A stretch of 64,000 bases of DNA, taken from the NCBI GenBank assembly GCA_964480635.1, contig CAYZQE010000001.1, forward strand, positions 1 to 64,000, written 5' to 3'. Source of the stretch: CAYZQE01 sp964480635. GTDB lineage: Bacteria > Pseudomonadota > Gammaproteobacteria > GCA-001735895. This document shows, piece after piece, positions 52,911 to 62,355 of the stretch; position 1 is the stretch's first letter; every line of letters begins with the position of its first letter. The notes below the pieces were generated by a model that saw only the letters and a program-made list of their open reading frames with translations, was not told the DNA's origin and did no database searches. A program made the translations under genes and the position numbers.

Positions 52911-53636
52911 TTATTCTTCACTCCAGTGGCTCATTCTTGATTTTATTCGCAATAAAGCTTGGCCATGAATTTGACAAACTCGAGACTCACTAATATCTAA
53001 CACGCTTCCAATTTCACGTAAATTTAACTCTTCATCATAGTACAATGACATCACCATTTGTTCGCGATCAGGCAAGGCCTTAATGACATCAGCTAATGAG
53101 CTTTGAAAGCTTTGTTTGCTGACAGATTCAAAAGGCGTTGGGCTAGAATCCGTTGCCTTTATAACGGCATGATCGTCGTCATCCATGGTATCAATACTAA
53201 ATATTTTCGACGTCGTTGAATCAACTAATATCTTGTGATACTCACTCAGTTCCATCCCCAAATATTCGGCAACTTCGGCATCTTTTGCATCTTCACCTGA
53301 TTTATTTTCTATCTCTTTGATGGCCAGAGCGACTTCTCTGGACTTTCTATGAACGGAACGTGGCGTCCAATCTAAACGACGTATTTCATCAATCATTGCC
53401 CCTCGAATGCGAATACTGGCGAAGGTTTCAAAGCTAGCACCGTGACCCATTGCATAATTGCTAGAGGCTTCTAATAGGCCTAGCATTCCCGCTTGAATTA
53501 AATCATCGATTTGAATATTAGGAGGGAGTCGATTTATTAGGTGAAATGCGATTCTTTTAACCAAAGCAACATGTTCTGTCACCAGATTGTTGCTAGCAAG
53601 CTGTTCCACTTGTGCATACATCGCATGACCATTCAT
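52911..53636 (-). CDS. fliA: Flagellar sigma factor FliA (sigma-28)
   Basis: 241 aa from the ATG at 53636, which follows GGAGGG and overlaps the fleN stop by one base (TAATG). The open frame extends further upstream but that part is inside fleN. Region 2 is seen in LVKRIAFHLINRLPPNIQIDDLIQAG and FETFASIRIRGAMIDEIRRLDW. Region 4 is seen in ALPDREQMVMSLYYDEELNLREIGSVL, then SRVCQIHGQAL. It directs late flagellar and chemotaxis promoters, several of which I can locate in this window. Confidence 0.96.
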   Translation of the reverse strand: MNGHAMYAQVEQLASNNLVTEHVALVKRIAFHLINRLPPNIQIDDLIQAGMLGLLEASSNYAMGHGASFETFASIRIRGAMIDEIRRLDWTPRSVHRKSREVALAIKEIENKSGEDAKDAEVAEYLGMELSEYHKILVDSTTSKIFSIDTMDDDDHAVIKATDSSPTPFESVSKQSFQSSLADVIKALPDREQMVMSLYYDEELNLREIGSVLDISESRVCQIHGQALLRIKSRMSHWSEE

Positions 53637-54499
53637 TAGCTCTGCCCTCCGCTCTGGCTGTTGTAATTGATCAGCCTCTCGATAAAAAACTCCAGATGTC
53701 CTTCTATCGTTTTTGGCACCACCCATTTCTGTGCTTTCTTCGCTATCTGGCGAAATGCCATCGATGAGGGACTTCGGGGGTAGATGTCTGTTACACACTT
53801 TTGTTTTTGCACCGCTTTTTTAAGGTATTCGTCATAAGGTATAGCACCCATATAATCTAATGCAACTTCTAGATATTTATCAGAGACTTTAGCAAGCTTC
53901 ATATACAGCTCTCTGCCCTGCTGCATAGTTTGTGCTTGATTGGCTAAAACATGCATACGCTGGATACCAAAGTCTTTGTTCAACACTTTAATCATGGCAT
54001 AGGCATCAGTAATTGAAGCCGGCTCATCGCAGACCACAACTATCACTTCTTTAGCCGCACGAACAAAACTAATAACCGCATCGTTTAAACCCGCCGCTGT
54101 ATCGACAATTAAGGTATCAACTGGTCGTGTTAATTCTGAAAACGCTTGAATAATACCCATGTTTTGTGCCGGCGTAAGCTCTGCCATTTTGCGTACGCCT
54201 GAAGACGCGGGGATAATACTGATGCCCGCAGGTCCAGAAAGAATAATATCGTCTAAGCTGCATTCACCGTCTAAAACGTGCAATAAATTTTGTTTGGGTG
54301 ACAAGCCTAATAAAATATCTAAATTAGCAAGTCCCATATCGGCATCCATGACCAACACATTTTCACCCGCTTGAGACAAACTCACTGCTAGGTTTAAACT
54401 AACATTGCTTTTTCCCACCCCACCTTTACCGCTGGTTACCGCAATAACACGAACTGGTTTTGGCTTATTCATACTTCTAATACCTTGAGCCTGATCCAT
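53636..54499 (-). CDS. fleN: Flagellar number regulator FleN/FlhG (MinD-like ATPase)
   Basis: 287 aa. The deviant Walker A motif is TSGKGGVGKSNVSLNLA, followed by DADMGLANLDILLGL and Walker B LIVDTAAGLND. A membrane-targeting C-terminal helix is likely (FFIERLINYNSQ). With FlhF it sets the number and polar place of flagella; in Pseudomonas it restrains FleQ. It lies between flhF and fliA as usual. Confidence 0.95.
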   Translation of the reverse strand: MDQAQGIRSMNKPKPVRVIAVTSGKGGVGKSNVSLNLAVSLSQAGENVLVMDADMGLANLDILLGLSPKQNLLHVLDGECSLDDIILSGPAGISIIPASSGVRKMAELTPAQNMGIIQAFSELTRPVDTLIVDTAAGLNDAVISFVRAAKEVIVVVCDEPASITDAYAMIKVLNKDFGIQRMHVLANQAQTMQQGRELYMKLAKVSDKYLEVALDYMGAIPYDEYLKKAVQKQKCVTDIYPRSPSSMAFRQIAKKAQKWVVPKTIEGHLEFFIERLINYNSQSGGQS

Positions 54500-54552
54500 A
54501 ATTTATCTTTTAGTTTTAGTGACTATCATAATTATTTATTGCTTGTAAATCC

Positions 54553-56202
54553 CTAAGCTCCAAATGAAACAATTTTATTGAATCTCATGGCCATTGTTTC
54601 AGCATTCGGTGTTTCTTTATATTGCTGCATCAGCGCCACAGCTTTACTAATTAAACGATGACTTTTAGCCACTTCTAAGTCTTCTGGTACTTGCTGCCCA
54701 AGGCCGCAAAAATTAATGGGTAACTGATGCCTTATTGATGTGGTTATTACCCCACCTAAACTTGCTGCCTCATCTAGTTTAGTCACGATTGACCCCGCTA
54801 ACCGAACTTTTTCAAAGTTTTTTATGGTTTGATTAAGTGCTGCCAATTGCGTATTCGCCGACAACACTAATAAAGGCTGAATATCAGGCGAACCTTTATG
54901 TAAAGTATGAAATTGCTCTGACAAACGCATGTCGTTTTGGCTCACGCCCGCTGTATCAATCAGCACGAGTTTTTTATCCGTTAACATCGCTAAACAGTCT
55001 GATAGCTCTTCACTGCTGTTTGCAGTTAATAAGGGGATTTGCAATAATTTTGCATATTGCTGTAATTGTTCTTGTGCACCAATTCTAAAATTATCTGTCG
55101 AAATCAAGGCCACTGAACGCTTACCATGCACATGTGCAAAACGCGCTGCTATTTTTGCAATGGTGGTTGTCTTGCCGACACCCGTCGAGCCAACTAAGGC
55201 AAATATTCCACCTTTATCTAAAAGATCATTATGATTAATGGGTAATAATTTTGCTAATAAACCTATGGCATGACGCCACATTAATTGAGGGTCTTCACTG
55301 CTTAAATCCATTTGGTTTATCACCCGTTCACAAATATCAGAACCCAGCCCTAATTCAGTTAACAAATTAAGCAACACAGAATGAACGGGGTGACGCTGTT
55401 TATACTTATCCCAATCCAAAGAAGTAAGCTGGCATTGCATCAATTGACGCATGTTTCTCATTTCTTCTTTCATTTCATCAAGTACTGGCTGCATCTGATC
55501 TTTAAAATCACTTGAATTACCCGATGACTGCTGACTCACTGCTTCATGAGCATTGTTTTTAAGTGATGAGGCTTGATGAACCGCTTCACTTTCCATTTGA
55601 GGTTTATGAAAACGGCTATCATCTTCCGCTTTAAGCGCGGTTTTGCCGACACTATTAACGCTGCCTTGAGGAGAGTCTGATAAATGTGATTGCAAATCTT
55701 TAATTGAATTCAATAAGCTTTCGGCATGAGCCTTACCATCAAAGGCTAATGTCTCATCTTTTATGACAGGCGTATCAGATTGCCAATCGAATGATGTTTT
55801 TACCGAAGATTTGGATTGATGAAGCGCTTTTTTTGTCGCAGATAAAGCCACTGGTTTACTAACCTTATGCCCCTCAGAAACATTAATCTCACCAAACACA
55901 GGTTCTTGCCTATCTGATATCTCTGCGTTAGTAATAGAGATGGATGGATTGGTTTTTATGCGGTTTTCAGGCACTAAAGATACGGGCGTATCGTTTTGTA
56001 ATTTTGTTTGTTTGCGCTTAATAGCGGCTTGTGCCGCTAATTCTGCATTTATTTGCGCTTGGTCATAATCAATTGCTGAAATAATTTCGACGCCGCCAGG
56101 TACTTTATTATTCCCTAAAATCACTGCATCATCGCCTTGTTCTAATTTGACGATATTCAGTGCCTCCCGCATAGTGGGCGCAAACGTTCTTTTAATTTTC
56201 AT
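54553..56202 (-). CDS. flhF: Flagellar polar-placement GTPase FlhF
   Basis: 549 aa. The N-terminal basic B domain (MKIKRTFAPTMREALNIVKLEQGDDAVIL) is followed by a long variable linker (about 60-260) and an SRP-type NG domain. The NG domain has G1 LVGSTGVGKTTTIAKIAA, ISTDNFRIGAQEQLQQYA, LIDTAGVSQND and the TKLDEAASLG box. It marks the pole for flagellar assembly. It is separated from flhA by a 164-bp inverted-repeat element. Confidence 0.95.
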   Translation of the reverse strand: MKIKRTFAPTMREALNIVKLEQGDDAVILGNNKVPGGVEIISAIDYDQAQINAELAAQAAIKRKQTKLQNDTPVSLVPENRIKTNPSISITNAEISDRQEPVFGEINVSEGHKVSKPVALSATKKALHQSKSSVKTSFDWQSDTPVIKDETLAFDGKAHAESLLNSIKDLQSHLSDSPQGSVNSVGKTALKAEDDSRFHKPQMESEAVHQASSLKNNAHEAVSQQSSGNSSDFKDQMQPVLDEMKEEMRNMRQLMQCQLTSLDWDKYKQRHPVHSVLLNLLTELGLGSDICERVINQMDLSSEDPQLMWRHAIGLLAKLLPINHNDLLDKGGIFALVGSTGVGKTTTIAKIAARFAHVHGKRSVALISTDNFRIGAQEQLQQYAKLLQIPLLTANSSEELSDCLAMLTDKKLVLIDTAGVSQNDMRLSEQFHTLHKGSPDIQPLLVLSANTQLAALNQTIKNFEKVRLAGSIVTKLDEAASLGGVITTSIRHQLPINFCGLGQQVPEDLEVAKSHRLISKAVALMQQYKETPNAETMAMRFNKIVSFGA

Positions 56203-56216
56203 ATCTCATCTCTTTA

Positions 56217-56380
56217 TTAAGGAGCCTCTGATTAAGTTAATAAAATTTGAGCGCAGAAAAAACTGTCGCTATTTTCGTCGAAATGAGCCGTAATAGTCAC
56301 TCTATTGCTGCGATTTTCGGTGAAAATATCGGCAGTTTTAGCAAGTTCAAAATTATTGAGCTTGTTCAGAGACTCCTTAA
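56217..56380. mobile_element. 164-bp MITE-like near-perfect palindrome between flhA and flhF
   Basis: It starts TTAAGGAGCCTCTGATTAAG and its reverse complement starts TTAAGGAGTCTCTGAACAAG. The two arms stay similar across most of their length, so the transcript can fold into one long hairpin. TTAA lies at both ends; the right one gives flhA its TAA stop. No transposase. The termini match the element at 49099-49364. Confidence 0.7.
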
Positions 56381-58491
56381 GTCTTGCTACCCCCTTGAAC
56401 TCCAGCTTGAGGGTTGCCAACACTGGCTATGACCTTAATTTGCTTATCTTCTGGTATCTCTTCATAACTCAAAATATGCAAGCCTTGAATACCATGCCTT
56501 AACATGCGAGCCAAAAAGGTGCGTAATGCTTGAGACACTAACAACACGGCTGGTTCGCCTTTGGCTTGCTGCTTTTGCGTCGCTTCATTCAATGAGCTAT
56601 GCAATAACTGAGCAATGCCAGGCTCTAAAGCCATGGCGACACCATCAGTGCCTTGAATATTCTTTTGCAATAACTGTTCCAATGTTGGGTGAAGCGTCAT
56701 AATAGATAGCTCTGAAGCCATTCCAAAGATGTTTTGAACAATTTGACGCCCTAAATTGACGCGTACAAATGACGTTAAAATGGCAGGTTCTTGACTTTTA
56801 TTGCCCTGCTCTGCCAAAGATTCGGCGATAGAGCGCAAATCTCTAATGGACACCTGCTCTTGTAATAAATTTTGAAACACCTTAACAATGACATTCAGCG
56901 CTAAAGGCTTAGGCGTGAGCTCTTCAACTAATTTTGGCGCGGTGCGCTTAAGCACGTCCATTAATTTTTGCACTTCTTCATGGCCTATTAATTCATGCGC
57001 ATTATCTTGTAACATTTGGCTTAAATGGGTTGCAATAACGGTGGAGGCATCCACCACGGTGTAACCCATCACTTGGGCTTGATCTCTTAAAGCAGGATCA
57101 ATCCAAACCGCATCTAAACCAAAGGCAGGATCTTTGGTGGGAATGCCATTTAGCTCGCCATAGACTGTGCCTGGGTTTATGGCCATGTCTTGCCCAGGTT
57201 GTATTTCAGCTTCGCCCATCGGTACGCCTAACAAACTTAAACGATAGGTATTGGCAGGCAAATCTAAATTATCTCGAATATGCACGGACTGAACTAAAAA
57301 CCCCAGTTCTTGTGACAACTTTTTACGCACTCCTTTAATGCGCGTCATTAACTCGCCGCCTTGTTTTTTATCCACCAATGAAATTAAGCCATAGCCTACT
57401 TCTAAACCAATCATGTCCACAGTTTCAACATCATCCCAACTGAGCTCTTTTTGCCCAGGCTCAACGGGTAAGACTTCGGCTTGTTTCACTTCTGTTTCTT
57501 GAAGCACGGCTTGTTTATTTTTTTGCACCACCGACCAAGCTACAGCACCTGCAATAGCCGCAATGGTTAAGAATGAAAACGTTGGCATACCTGGGATAAT
57601 ACCCATAAAAGCAATAATGCTTGCCGCCACAATGATTGACCTTGGGTCTTTAAACATTTGCGTAAACACTTGTGATGACATTTTTTCTGATGCTGAAACG
57701 CGGGTCACGATAATCGCAGTAGCCACTGATAAAATAAGCGATGGTATTTGCGCAACTAAACCATCACCAATGGTTAGGATGGTATAGTTTTCTACCGCTA
57801 CCGACATGCTTAGGTCGTGCTGTAACATACCAATAGCGATGCCACCGATAATATTGATGAATAAAATTAAGATGCCTGCAATCGCATCACCACGAACAAA
57901 CTTACTCGCGCCATCCATCGAGCCATAAAAATCAGCTTCTTGGGCAACTTCTGTACGACGCAACCTGGCTTCGTCTTGGGTGCATAAACCGGCATTTAAA
58001 TCGGCATCTATAGCCATTTGTTTGCCGGGCATGGCATCTAAGGTAAACCGCGCGCTAACTTCTGAGACACGCCCTGCACCTTTTGTAACCACCACAAAGT
58101 TAATAATAACTAAGATCGCAAACACCACTAAACCTACTGCGTAATTACCACCAATAACAAAACCACCAAACGCTTCGATGACCTTGCCAGCGGCTGCTCC
58201 ACCGGTATGGCCTTCTAGCAAAACAACTCGCGTTGAGGCAATGTTTAGCGCTAAACGCAACAGGGTCGCAATTAATATAATGGTTGGGAAAACCGTAAAG
58301 TCGAGTGGCCTTAAGGCATACACAGACACTAACAACACCACCAAACTAAAAGCAATATTGAAGGTGAAAAACAAATCTAATAACAATGGTGGCATGGGTA
58401 GCACCACCATTGATAGCATCACAATTAATAACAGTGGCGCTCCCAAGCCGGCAAACTTTATATTTTTTAATTGCTCTAATGCATTACCCAT
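56377..58491 (-). CDS. flhA: Flagellar export-gate protein FlhA
   Basis: 704 aa. The eight-helix N-terminal membrane half includes the FHIPEP family segment (DAMPGKQMAIDADLNAGLCTQDEARLRR). The cytoplasmic nonameric ring half covers about 345-704, with KRTAPKLVEELTPK and QNLLQEQVSIRDLRSI. It forms the proton-driven export gate with FlhB. The stop codon lies in a TTAA element end. It lies 2 nt after flhB. Confidence 0.97.
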   Translation of the reverse strand: MGNALEQLKNIKFAGLGAPLLLIVMLSMVVLPMPPLLLDLFFTFNIAFSLVVLLVSVYALRPLDFTVFPTIILIATLLRLALNIASTRVVLLEGHTGGAAAGKVIEAFGGFVIGGNYAVGLVVFAILVIINFVVVTKGAGRVSEVSARFTLDAMPGKQMAIDADLNAGLCTQDEARLRRTEVAQEADFYGSMDGASKFVRGDAIAGILILFINIIGGIAIGMLQHDLSMSVAVENYTILTIGDGLVAQIPSLILSVATAIIVTRVSASEKMSSQVFTQMFKDPRSIIVAASIIAFMGIIPGMPTFSFLTIAAIAGAVAWSVVQKNKQAVLQETEVKQAEVLPVEPGQKELSWDDVETVDMIGLEVGYGLISLVDKKQGGELMTRIKGVRKKLSQELGFLVQSVHIRDNLDLPANTYRLSLLGVPMGEAEIQPGQDMAINPGTVYGELNGIPTKDPAFGLDAVWIDPALRDQAQVMGYTVVDASTVIATHLSQMLQDNAHELIGHEEVQKLMDVLKRTAPKLVEELTPKPLALNVIVKVFQNLLQEQVSIRDLRSIAESLAEQGNKSQEPAILTSFVRVNLGRQIVQNIFGMASELSIMTLHPTLEQLLQKNIQGTDGVAMALEPGIAQLLHSSLNEATQKQQAKGEPAVLLVSQALRTFLARMLRHGIQGLHILSYEEIPEDKQIKVIASVGNPQAGVQGGSKT

Positions 58492-58493
58492 GT

Positions 58494-59621
58494 TTATTTC
58501 TCTTCTTCTGGAGGTATGTAAGGATCAGGACGTTTCGGCATTGGTAAGCCTTGTTCTTTGACCGTGCGTAATTGAAAGACAAAGGCTAAAATTTGTGCGA
58601 CTGCAAAAAATAAATGTGCTGGAATTTCTTGTTGAATGTCACAACTGGCAAACAAAGCTCTTGCTAGTGGTGGTGCTTCAAATATTTCAATATCGTTTTC
58701 TTTGGCAATTTCTCTTATGCGCAAAGCAATTAAATCTTTACCTTTGGCGAGTACTTTTGGTACCGCCATATTGTCTGGGTTATATTGTAAAGCAACGGCA
58801 AAATGAGTTGGGTTGGTAATAATAACGTCGGCTTGCGGCACATCTTCCATCATCCGTTTTTGCGCCATTTCTTGCTGTAATTGTCTAATTTTAGATTTAA
58901 TTTCAGGTTTCCCTTCGGTATTTTTCATTTCATCTCGCACTTCTTGCAAAGTCATTTTTAATTCTTTGATATGTTGAAACACTTGAAAAGGCACATCAAT
59001 GGCGGCAATAAGAATTAAGCCCGTCGATAAAATTAAAAAGCTATAAACAAACAACCAAGCTCCATGCACCATGGCTTCGTCAAATGACTCTCGCCCTAAA
59101 TTAATCAAGTCTTGATGAAACAAAATGTAGATGATGTAAGCAGCCATCGCAACAACAAACACCTTGCCAATGGCTTTCAATAACTCCATTAAAGCTTTGA
59201 CAGAAAACATACGTTTTATGCCAGCCGCAGGGTTAATACGGCTAAACTTTGGTGTAATTTGGTCTGAACTCATAATCCACCCGCCTAGCAAAGCAGGTGT
59301 AAAAATAGCGACTATAGCCATGAGCATTAAAAATGGCGTAATGGCCCATAATGCCGAAAATAGCGCCTCGCCAAATCGAGTGACCATAATATCTGGCGCC
59401 ATCAATTCTTCACGTGTAAGCGTCCAGCCCTGCTTCATCATTTCGCTTAGATCTTCGATCATTTTTTGACCGAACATAATAAAACCAATAGCACCAAACA
59501 CCATAATAGTCATCGCATTAAGTTCTTTTGAACGCGGAACTTGCCCTTTGTCACGAGCATCTTTTAGCTTTTTTTCGGTGGGTTCTTGGTCTTTTTCTTG
59601 TCCGCTTTCGCTTTCAGCCAT
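58494..59621 (-). CDS. flhB: Flagellar export switch protein FlhB
   Basis: 375 aa. An N-terminal segment with GQEKDQEPTEKKLKDARDKGQVPRS is followed by four helices. The cytoplasmic domain has the autocleavage site Asn270-Pro-Thr-His (VIITNPTHFAVALQY). Cleavage switches export from rod/hook to filament substrates. The start overlaps the fliR stop by one base. The free-standing tail homologue at 46443-46745 lacks this site. Confidence 0.97.
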   Translation of the reverse strand: MAESESGQEKDQEPTEKKLKDARDKGQVPRSKELNAMTIMVFGAIGFIMFGQKMIEDLSEMMKQGWTLTREELMAPDIMVTRFGEALFSALWAITPFLMLMAIVAIFTPALLGGWIMSSDQITPKFSRINPAAGIKRMFSVKALMELLKAIGKVFVVAMAAYIIYILFHQDLINLGRESFDEAMVHGAWLFVYSFLILSTGLILIAAIDVPFQVFQHIKELKMTLQEVRDEMKNTEGKPEIKSKIRQLQQEMAQKRMMEDVPQADVIITNPTHFAVALQYNPDNMAVPKVLAKGKDLIALRIREIAKENDIEIFEAPPLARALFASCDIQQEIPAHLFFAVAQILAFVFQLRTVKEQGLPMPKRPDPYIPPEEEK

Positions 59622-60439
59622 TAGGGAGCTCCTCCCCCTATGCCCACCCCTATCGCAGCAGGGGGGCTTATCTGCGCTATTGCCTGGCTCACTTGCATGG
59701 CATCAAACAACATGCGACTAAAGTGATCTGGAAAAGTAGGCATAATTAACATAACGATTACAAAGCCCATAAAAATGGTCACTGGGAAACCCACCGAAAA
59801 GATATTAAGTTGCGGTGCCGCTCGTGTCATAACACCCATGGCTAGGGTTAACACTAAAATTGATATGAGGGCAGGAATAGCCAACCAAATCGCCCCGACA
59901 AACATCGTTGAACCCCAACTGACAATGGCCCAAAAACTATCTCGTGAAATGCCTATTTCGGCAATAGGCAGAGTCGTAAAACTATTCACTAATAACTGAA
60001 TTAACATCAAATGCCCCCCTAATGACAAAAACAACAAGGTGCCCATTATGAGAAAAAACTGAGATAAAACAGGCACACTCACTCCATTTTGAGGGTCTAT
60101 CATGGTGGCAAAACCTAAACCCATACCCATTGAAATAGCCTCACCTGCAATTAATAATGCGCCCATTACCAGCTGTAAAATAAACCCCATGGCAATGCCA
60201 ATAAGCACTTGCTGCACTGAAATTAATAAGCCACTTAGCGATAAAGGCTCTACTGCGGGTACTTCAGGAATTAAGGGGAATACTAATATGGTGATCGCCA
60301 TTGACAGTAAAACACGAACTCTGGTTGGCACGAGTCTCGTACCCAACACTGGGATAGCCATTAACATGGCGCTGATGCGCATAAATGGCCAAAGTAACGA
60401 CCCCACAAAAGCAGTCGCTTCTGCAGCAGAAATTTCCAT
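59621..60439 (-). CDS. fliR: Flagellar biosynthetic protein FliR
   Basis: 272 aa, about six helices, with typical FliR blocks FMRISAMLMAIPVLGTRLVPTRVR and GMGLGFATMIDPQNG. Part of the FliP5-Q4-R1 export channel. Coupled to fliQ and flhB by one-base overlaps on both sides. Confidence 0.96.
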   Translation of the reverse strand: MEISAAEATAFVGSLLWPFMRISAMLMAIPVLGTRLVPTRVRVLLSMAITILVFPLIPEVPAVEPLSLSGLLISVQQVLIGIAMGFILQLVMGALLIAGEAISMGMGLGFATMIDPQNGVSVPVLSQFFLIMGTLLFLSLGGHLMLIQLLVNSFTTLPIAEIGISRDSFWAIVSWGSTMFVGAIWLAIPALISILVLTLAMGVMTRAAPQLNIFSVGFPVTIFMGFVIVMLIMPTFPDHFSRMLFDAMQVSQAIAQISPPAAIGVGIGGGAP

Positions 60440-60708
60440 TAGCCGATAAGCCCTGGAATGTTAAGATAAAGTTCGCGCGTATAATTAACCAGTAAATCTA
60501 ACATCCATGGCCCTGCTACCATTAAAGCGATGACTAAAATAAATAACTTAGGGATAAAGCTTAAGGTCATTTCGTTGATTTGAGTGGCTGCTTGAAACAT
60601 ACCCACTGTTAAGCCAATTACCAATGCAGAGATAAGCATTGGTGCCGCTAACAACACTACAATGTAGAGCGCCTGCTGCGAAAGATCAATAATGGTGTCT
60701 TCATTCAT
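60439..60708 (-). CDS. fliQ: Flagellar biosynthetic protein FliQ
   Basis: 89 aa with two helices (about 15-40 and 50-75). The family pattern is ALVIGLTVGMFQAATQINEMTLSFIPK. Part of the export channel; the stop overlaps the fliR start by one base. Confidence 0.96.
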   Translation of the reverse strand: MNEDTIIDLSQQALYIVVLLAAPMLISALVIGLTVGMFQAATQINEMTLSFIPKLFILVIALMVAGPWMLDLLVNYTRELYLNIPGLIG

Positions 60709-60717
60709 TTTTAAGCC

Positions 60718-61485
60718 TTATGTTGCGACTAAAAAACTGGTAGCGAGCATGCCCATTATTAATGCCCATCCATCCACCAGTACAAACAGCATTAATTTAA
60801 ACGGTAATGAAATCATCATGGGTGACAGCATCATCATACCCATCGACATTAAGACACTGGCGACCACCAAATCTATAATAACAAAAGGCACGAACACCAA
60901 AAAACCAATTTGAAAGGCCGTTTTTAACTCACTGGTGACAAAAGCAGGCATTAATAAGGTAAAAGGTGTGTCTTCTGGTGATTGAATATGCTCTACGCCT
61001 GCGATATCGGCAAACATTCGAATATCGGTCTCACGCGTTTGCGCTAGCATAAATGTTTTAATTGGCCCTGAGCCTTTTTCTATGGCTTGAAATACACTGA
61101 GTTCTTGTTCCAAATAAGGCTGTACCGCTACTTCATTTATTTCTTGAAAAACGGGGGTCATAATAAAAAGGGTTAAAAACAACGCCAAACCTAAAATGAT
61201 TTGATTCGACGGTGTTTGGGCGGTACCTATGGCTTGGCGTAAAATACCCAAAACAATGACAATTCGAGTGAACGAGGTCATCATTAGTAACATCGCAGGC
61301 AATAAGGTCAACACCGTCATTAACGCAATAATTTCTATGGTGACGCTATAGCTTTGTCCATCGGCTGCGCCGCCTTGAACCGTAATAGCAGGGATACCGG
61401 TATTAGCGACTTGAGCAAAAGCATCTATGCCAATCAGTGACAAACCCAAAATGGTCACTATTTTTAAAAATAATGGCTTAATCAT
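60718..61485 (-). CDS. fliP: Flagellar biosynthetic protein FliP
   Basis: 255 aa from the ATG at 61485, preceded by GGTGG at 8 nt; the frame extends upstream inside fliO without support. It has a cleavable signal peptide (about 1-23, ending DAFAQ) and four helices. Conserved blocks include [29 protein letters not shown] and [18 protein letters not shown]. Core of the export channel. Overlaps fliO by 8 nt. Confidence 0.96.
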   Translation of the reverse strand: MIKPLFLKIVTILGLSLIGIDAFAQVANTGIPAITVQGGAADGQSYSVTIEIIALMTVLTLLPAMLLMMTSFTRIVIVLGILRQAIGTAQTPSNQIILGLALFLTLFIMTPVFQEINEVAVQPYLEQELSVFQAIEKGSGPIKTFMLAQTRETDIRMFADIAGVEHIQSPEDTPFTLLMPAFVTSELKTAFQIGFLVFVPFVIIDLVVASVLMSMGMMMLSPMMISLPFKLMLFVLVDGWALIMGMLATSFLVAT

Positions 61486-61921
61486 TAATTTTACCACCGT
61501 CTGCTTTTTTATTTTTAAGCGCTTGTTTATCAATTAGGCTATTAAACTTTGATTTAAACGATACGTTCGTCGAATTAGACGTATCAACGGGTGTTTTTAA
61601 ACTGTGTAATTTAGATATTTTTCCAGGCGATAATGCAATTAATAGCTGCTCATCTCCCACTTGAATTAATGCGATTCGGTCTCGTGAGCCAACCGATAAG
61701 GTGGATATTATTTTTATCAATCCTTGGCTTTGATGAGGGATAACGTTAAAACGCTTTACCATCCATGCTAGTAAAAAAATAATACCAACGACTAAGCCTA
61801 ACGATAACAAAAGTTTCGTTATGTAGTCACCGGTTAGTGGCCCAGTCACTGTTTTATCAGTTGCCGCATTAACGCTGGCTGATAAGTAAAAACAAAAAAA
61901 TAAAACGGCTTTTATTTTCAT
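61478..61921 (-). CDS. fliO: Flagellar assembly protein FliO
   Basis: 147 aa. A signal-like N-terminus (about 1-19) and one membrane helix (about 35-54, [19 protein letters not shown]) are followed by a small basic cytoplasmic domain with [25 protein letters not shown], the FliO signature. It is a chaperone for FliP ring assembly. The start overlaps the fliN stop by one base. Confidence 0.92.
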   Translation of the reverse strand: MKIKAVLFFCFYLSASVNAATDKTVTGPLTGDYITKLLLSLGLVVGIIFLLAWMVKRFNVIPHQSQGLIKIISTLSVGSRDRIALIQVGDEQLLIALSPGKISKLHSLKTPVDTSNSTNVSFKSKFNSLIDKQALKNKKADGGKIND

Positions 61922-62343
61922 TATTTTAAATTTTTAATACGTTCTGCTGGGCTAATAACATCGGTTAAGCGAATGCCAAATTTTTCATTAACCACCACCA
62001 CTTCGCCATGGGCAACTAAGGTATTGTTGACCAATACATCCATTGGCTCACCTGCTAATCGATCAAGTTCTACGACTGAGCCTTGATTGAGTTGCAATAG
62101 ATTGCGAATACTAATTTTAGTACGACCTATTTCCATGGCTACGGTAACAGGTATGTCTAAAATCACATCTAACTTAGCATCACCCGTTGTAAACTCGCCG
62201 CCAGAGTCTGATAACTCATCCATTTCTGCTACTTCAGGTTCATCTCGAGAAGGCGGCCCATCTACATCTTCCTGTTCTTCCATTGCAGCGGCCCATTCAT
62301 CGGCCATCGCATCTTGGTCTACATTTTCGTCTTCATCACTCAT
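61921..62343 (-). CDS. fliN: Flagellar motor switch protein FliN
   Basis: 140 aa. The acidic N-terminal extension (about 1-55) is followed by a SpoA domain: LDVILDIPVTVAMEIGRTKISIRNLLQLNQGSVVELD and VVVNEKFGIRLTDVISPAERI. Forms the C-ring with FliM and FliG. 12 nt after fliM. Confidence 0.96.
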   Translation of the reverse strand: MSDEDENVDQDAMADEWAAAMEEQEDVDGPPSRDEPEVAEMDELSDSGGEFTTGDAKLDVILDIPVTVAMEIGRTKISIRNLLQLNQGSVVELDRLAGEPMDVLVNNTLVAHGEVVVVNEKFGIRLTDVISPAERIKNLK

Positions 62344-62355
62344 TCGTTTTTCCTC

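Noticed and set aside
53637..53798. Longer fliA frame starting at 53798
   Set aside because: The extra 54 residues lie wholly within fleN, have no sigma-factor similarity, and the ATG at 53636 has a good ribosome site.
56232..56423. Short frames on both strands inside the palindrome between flhA and flhF
   Set aside because: They arise from the inverted-repeat element itself, run into flhA and have no family resemblance.
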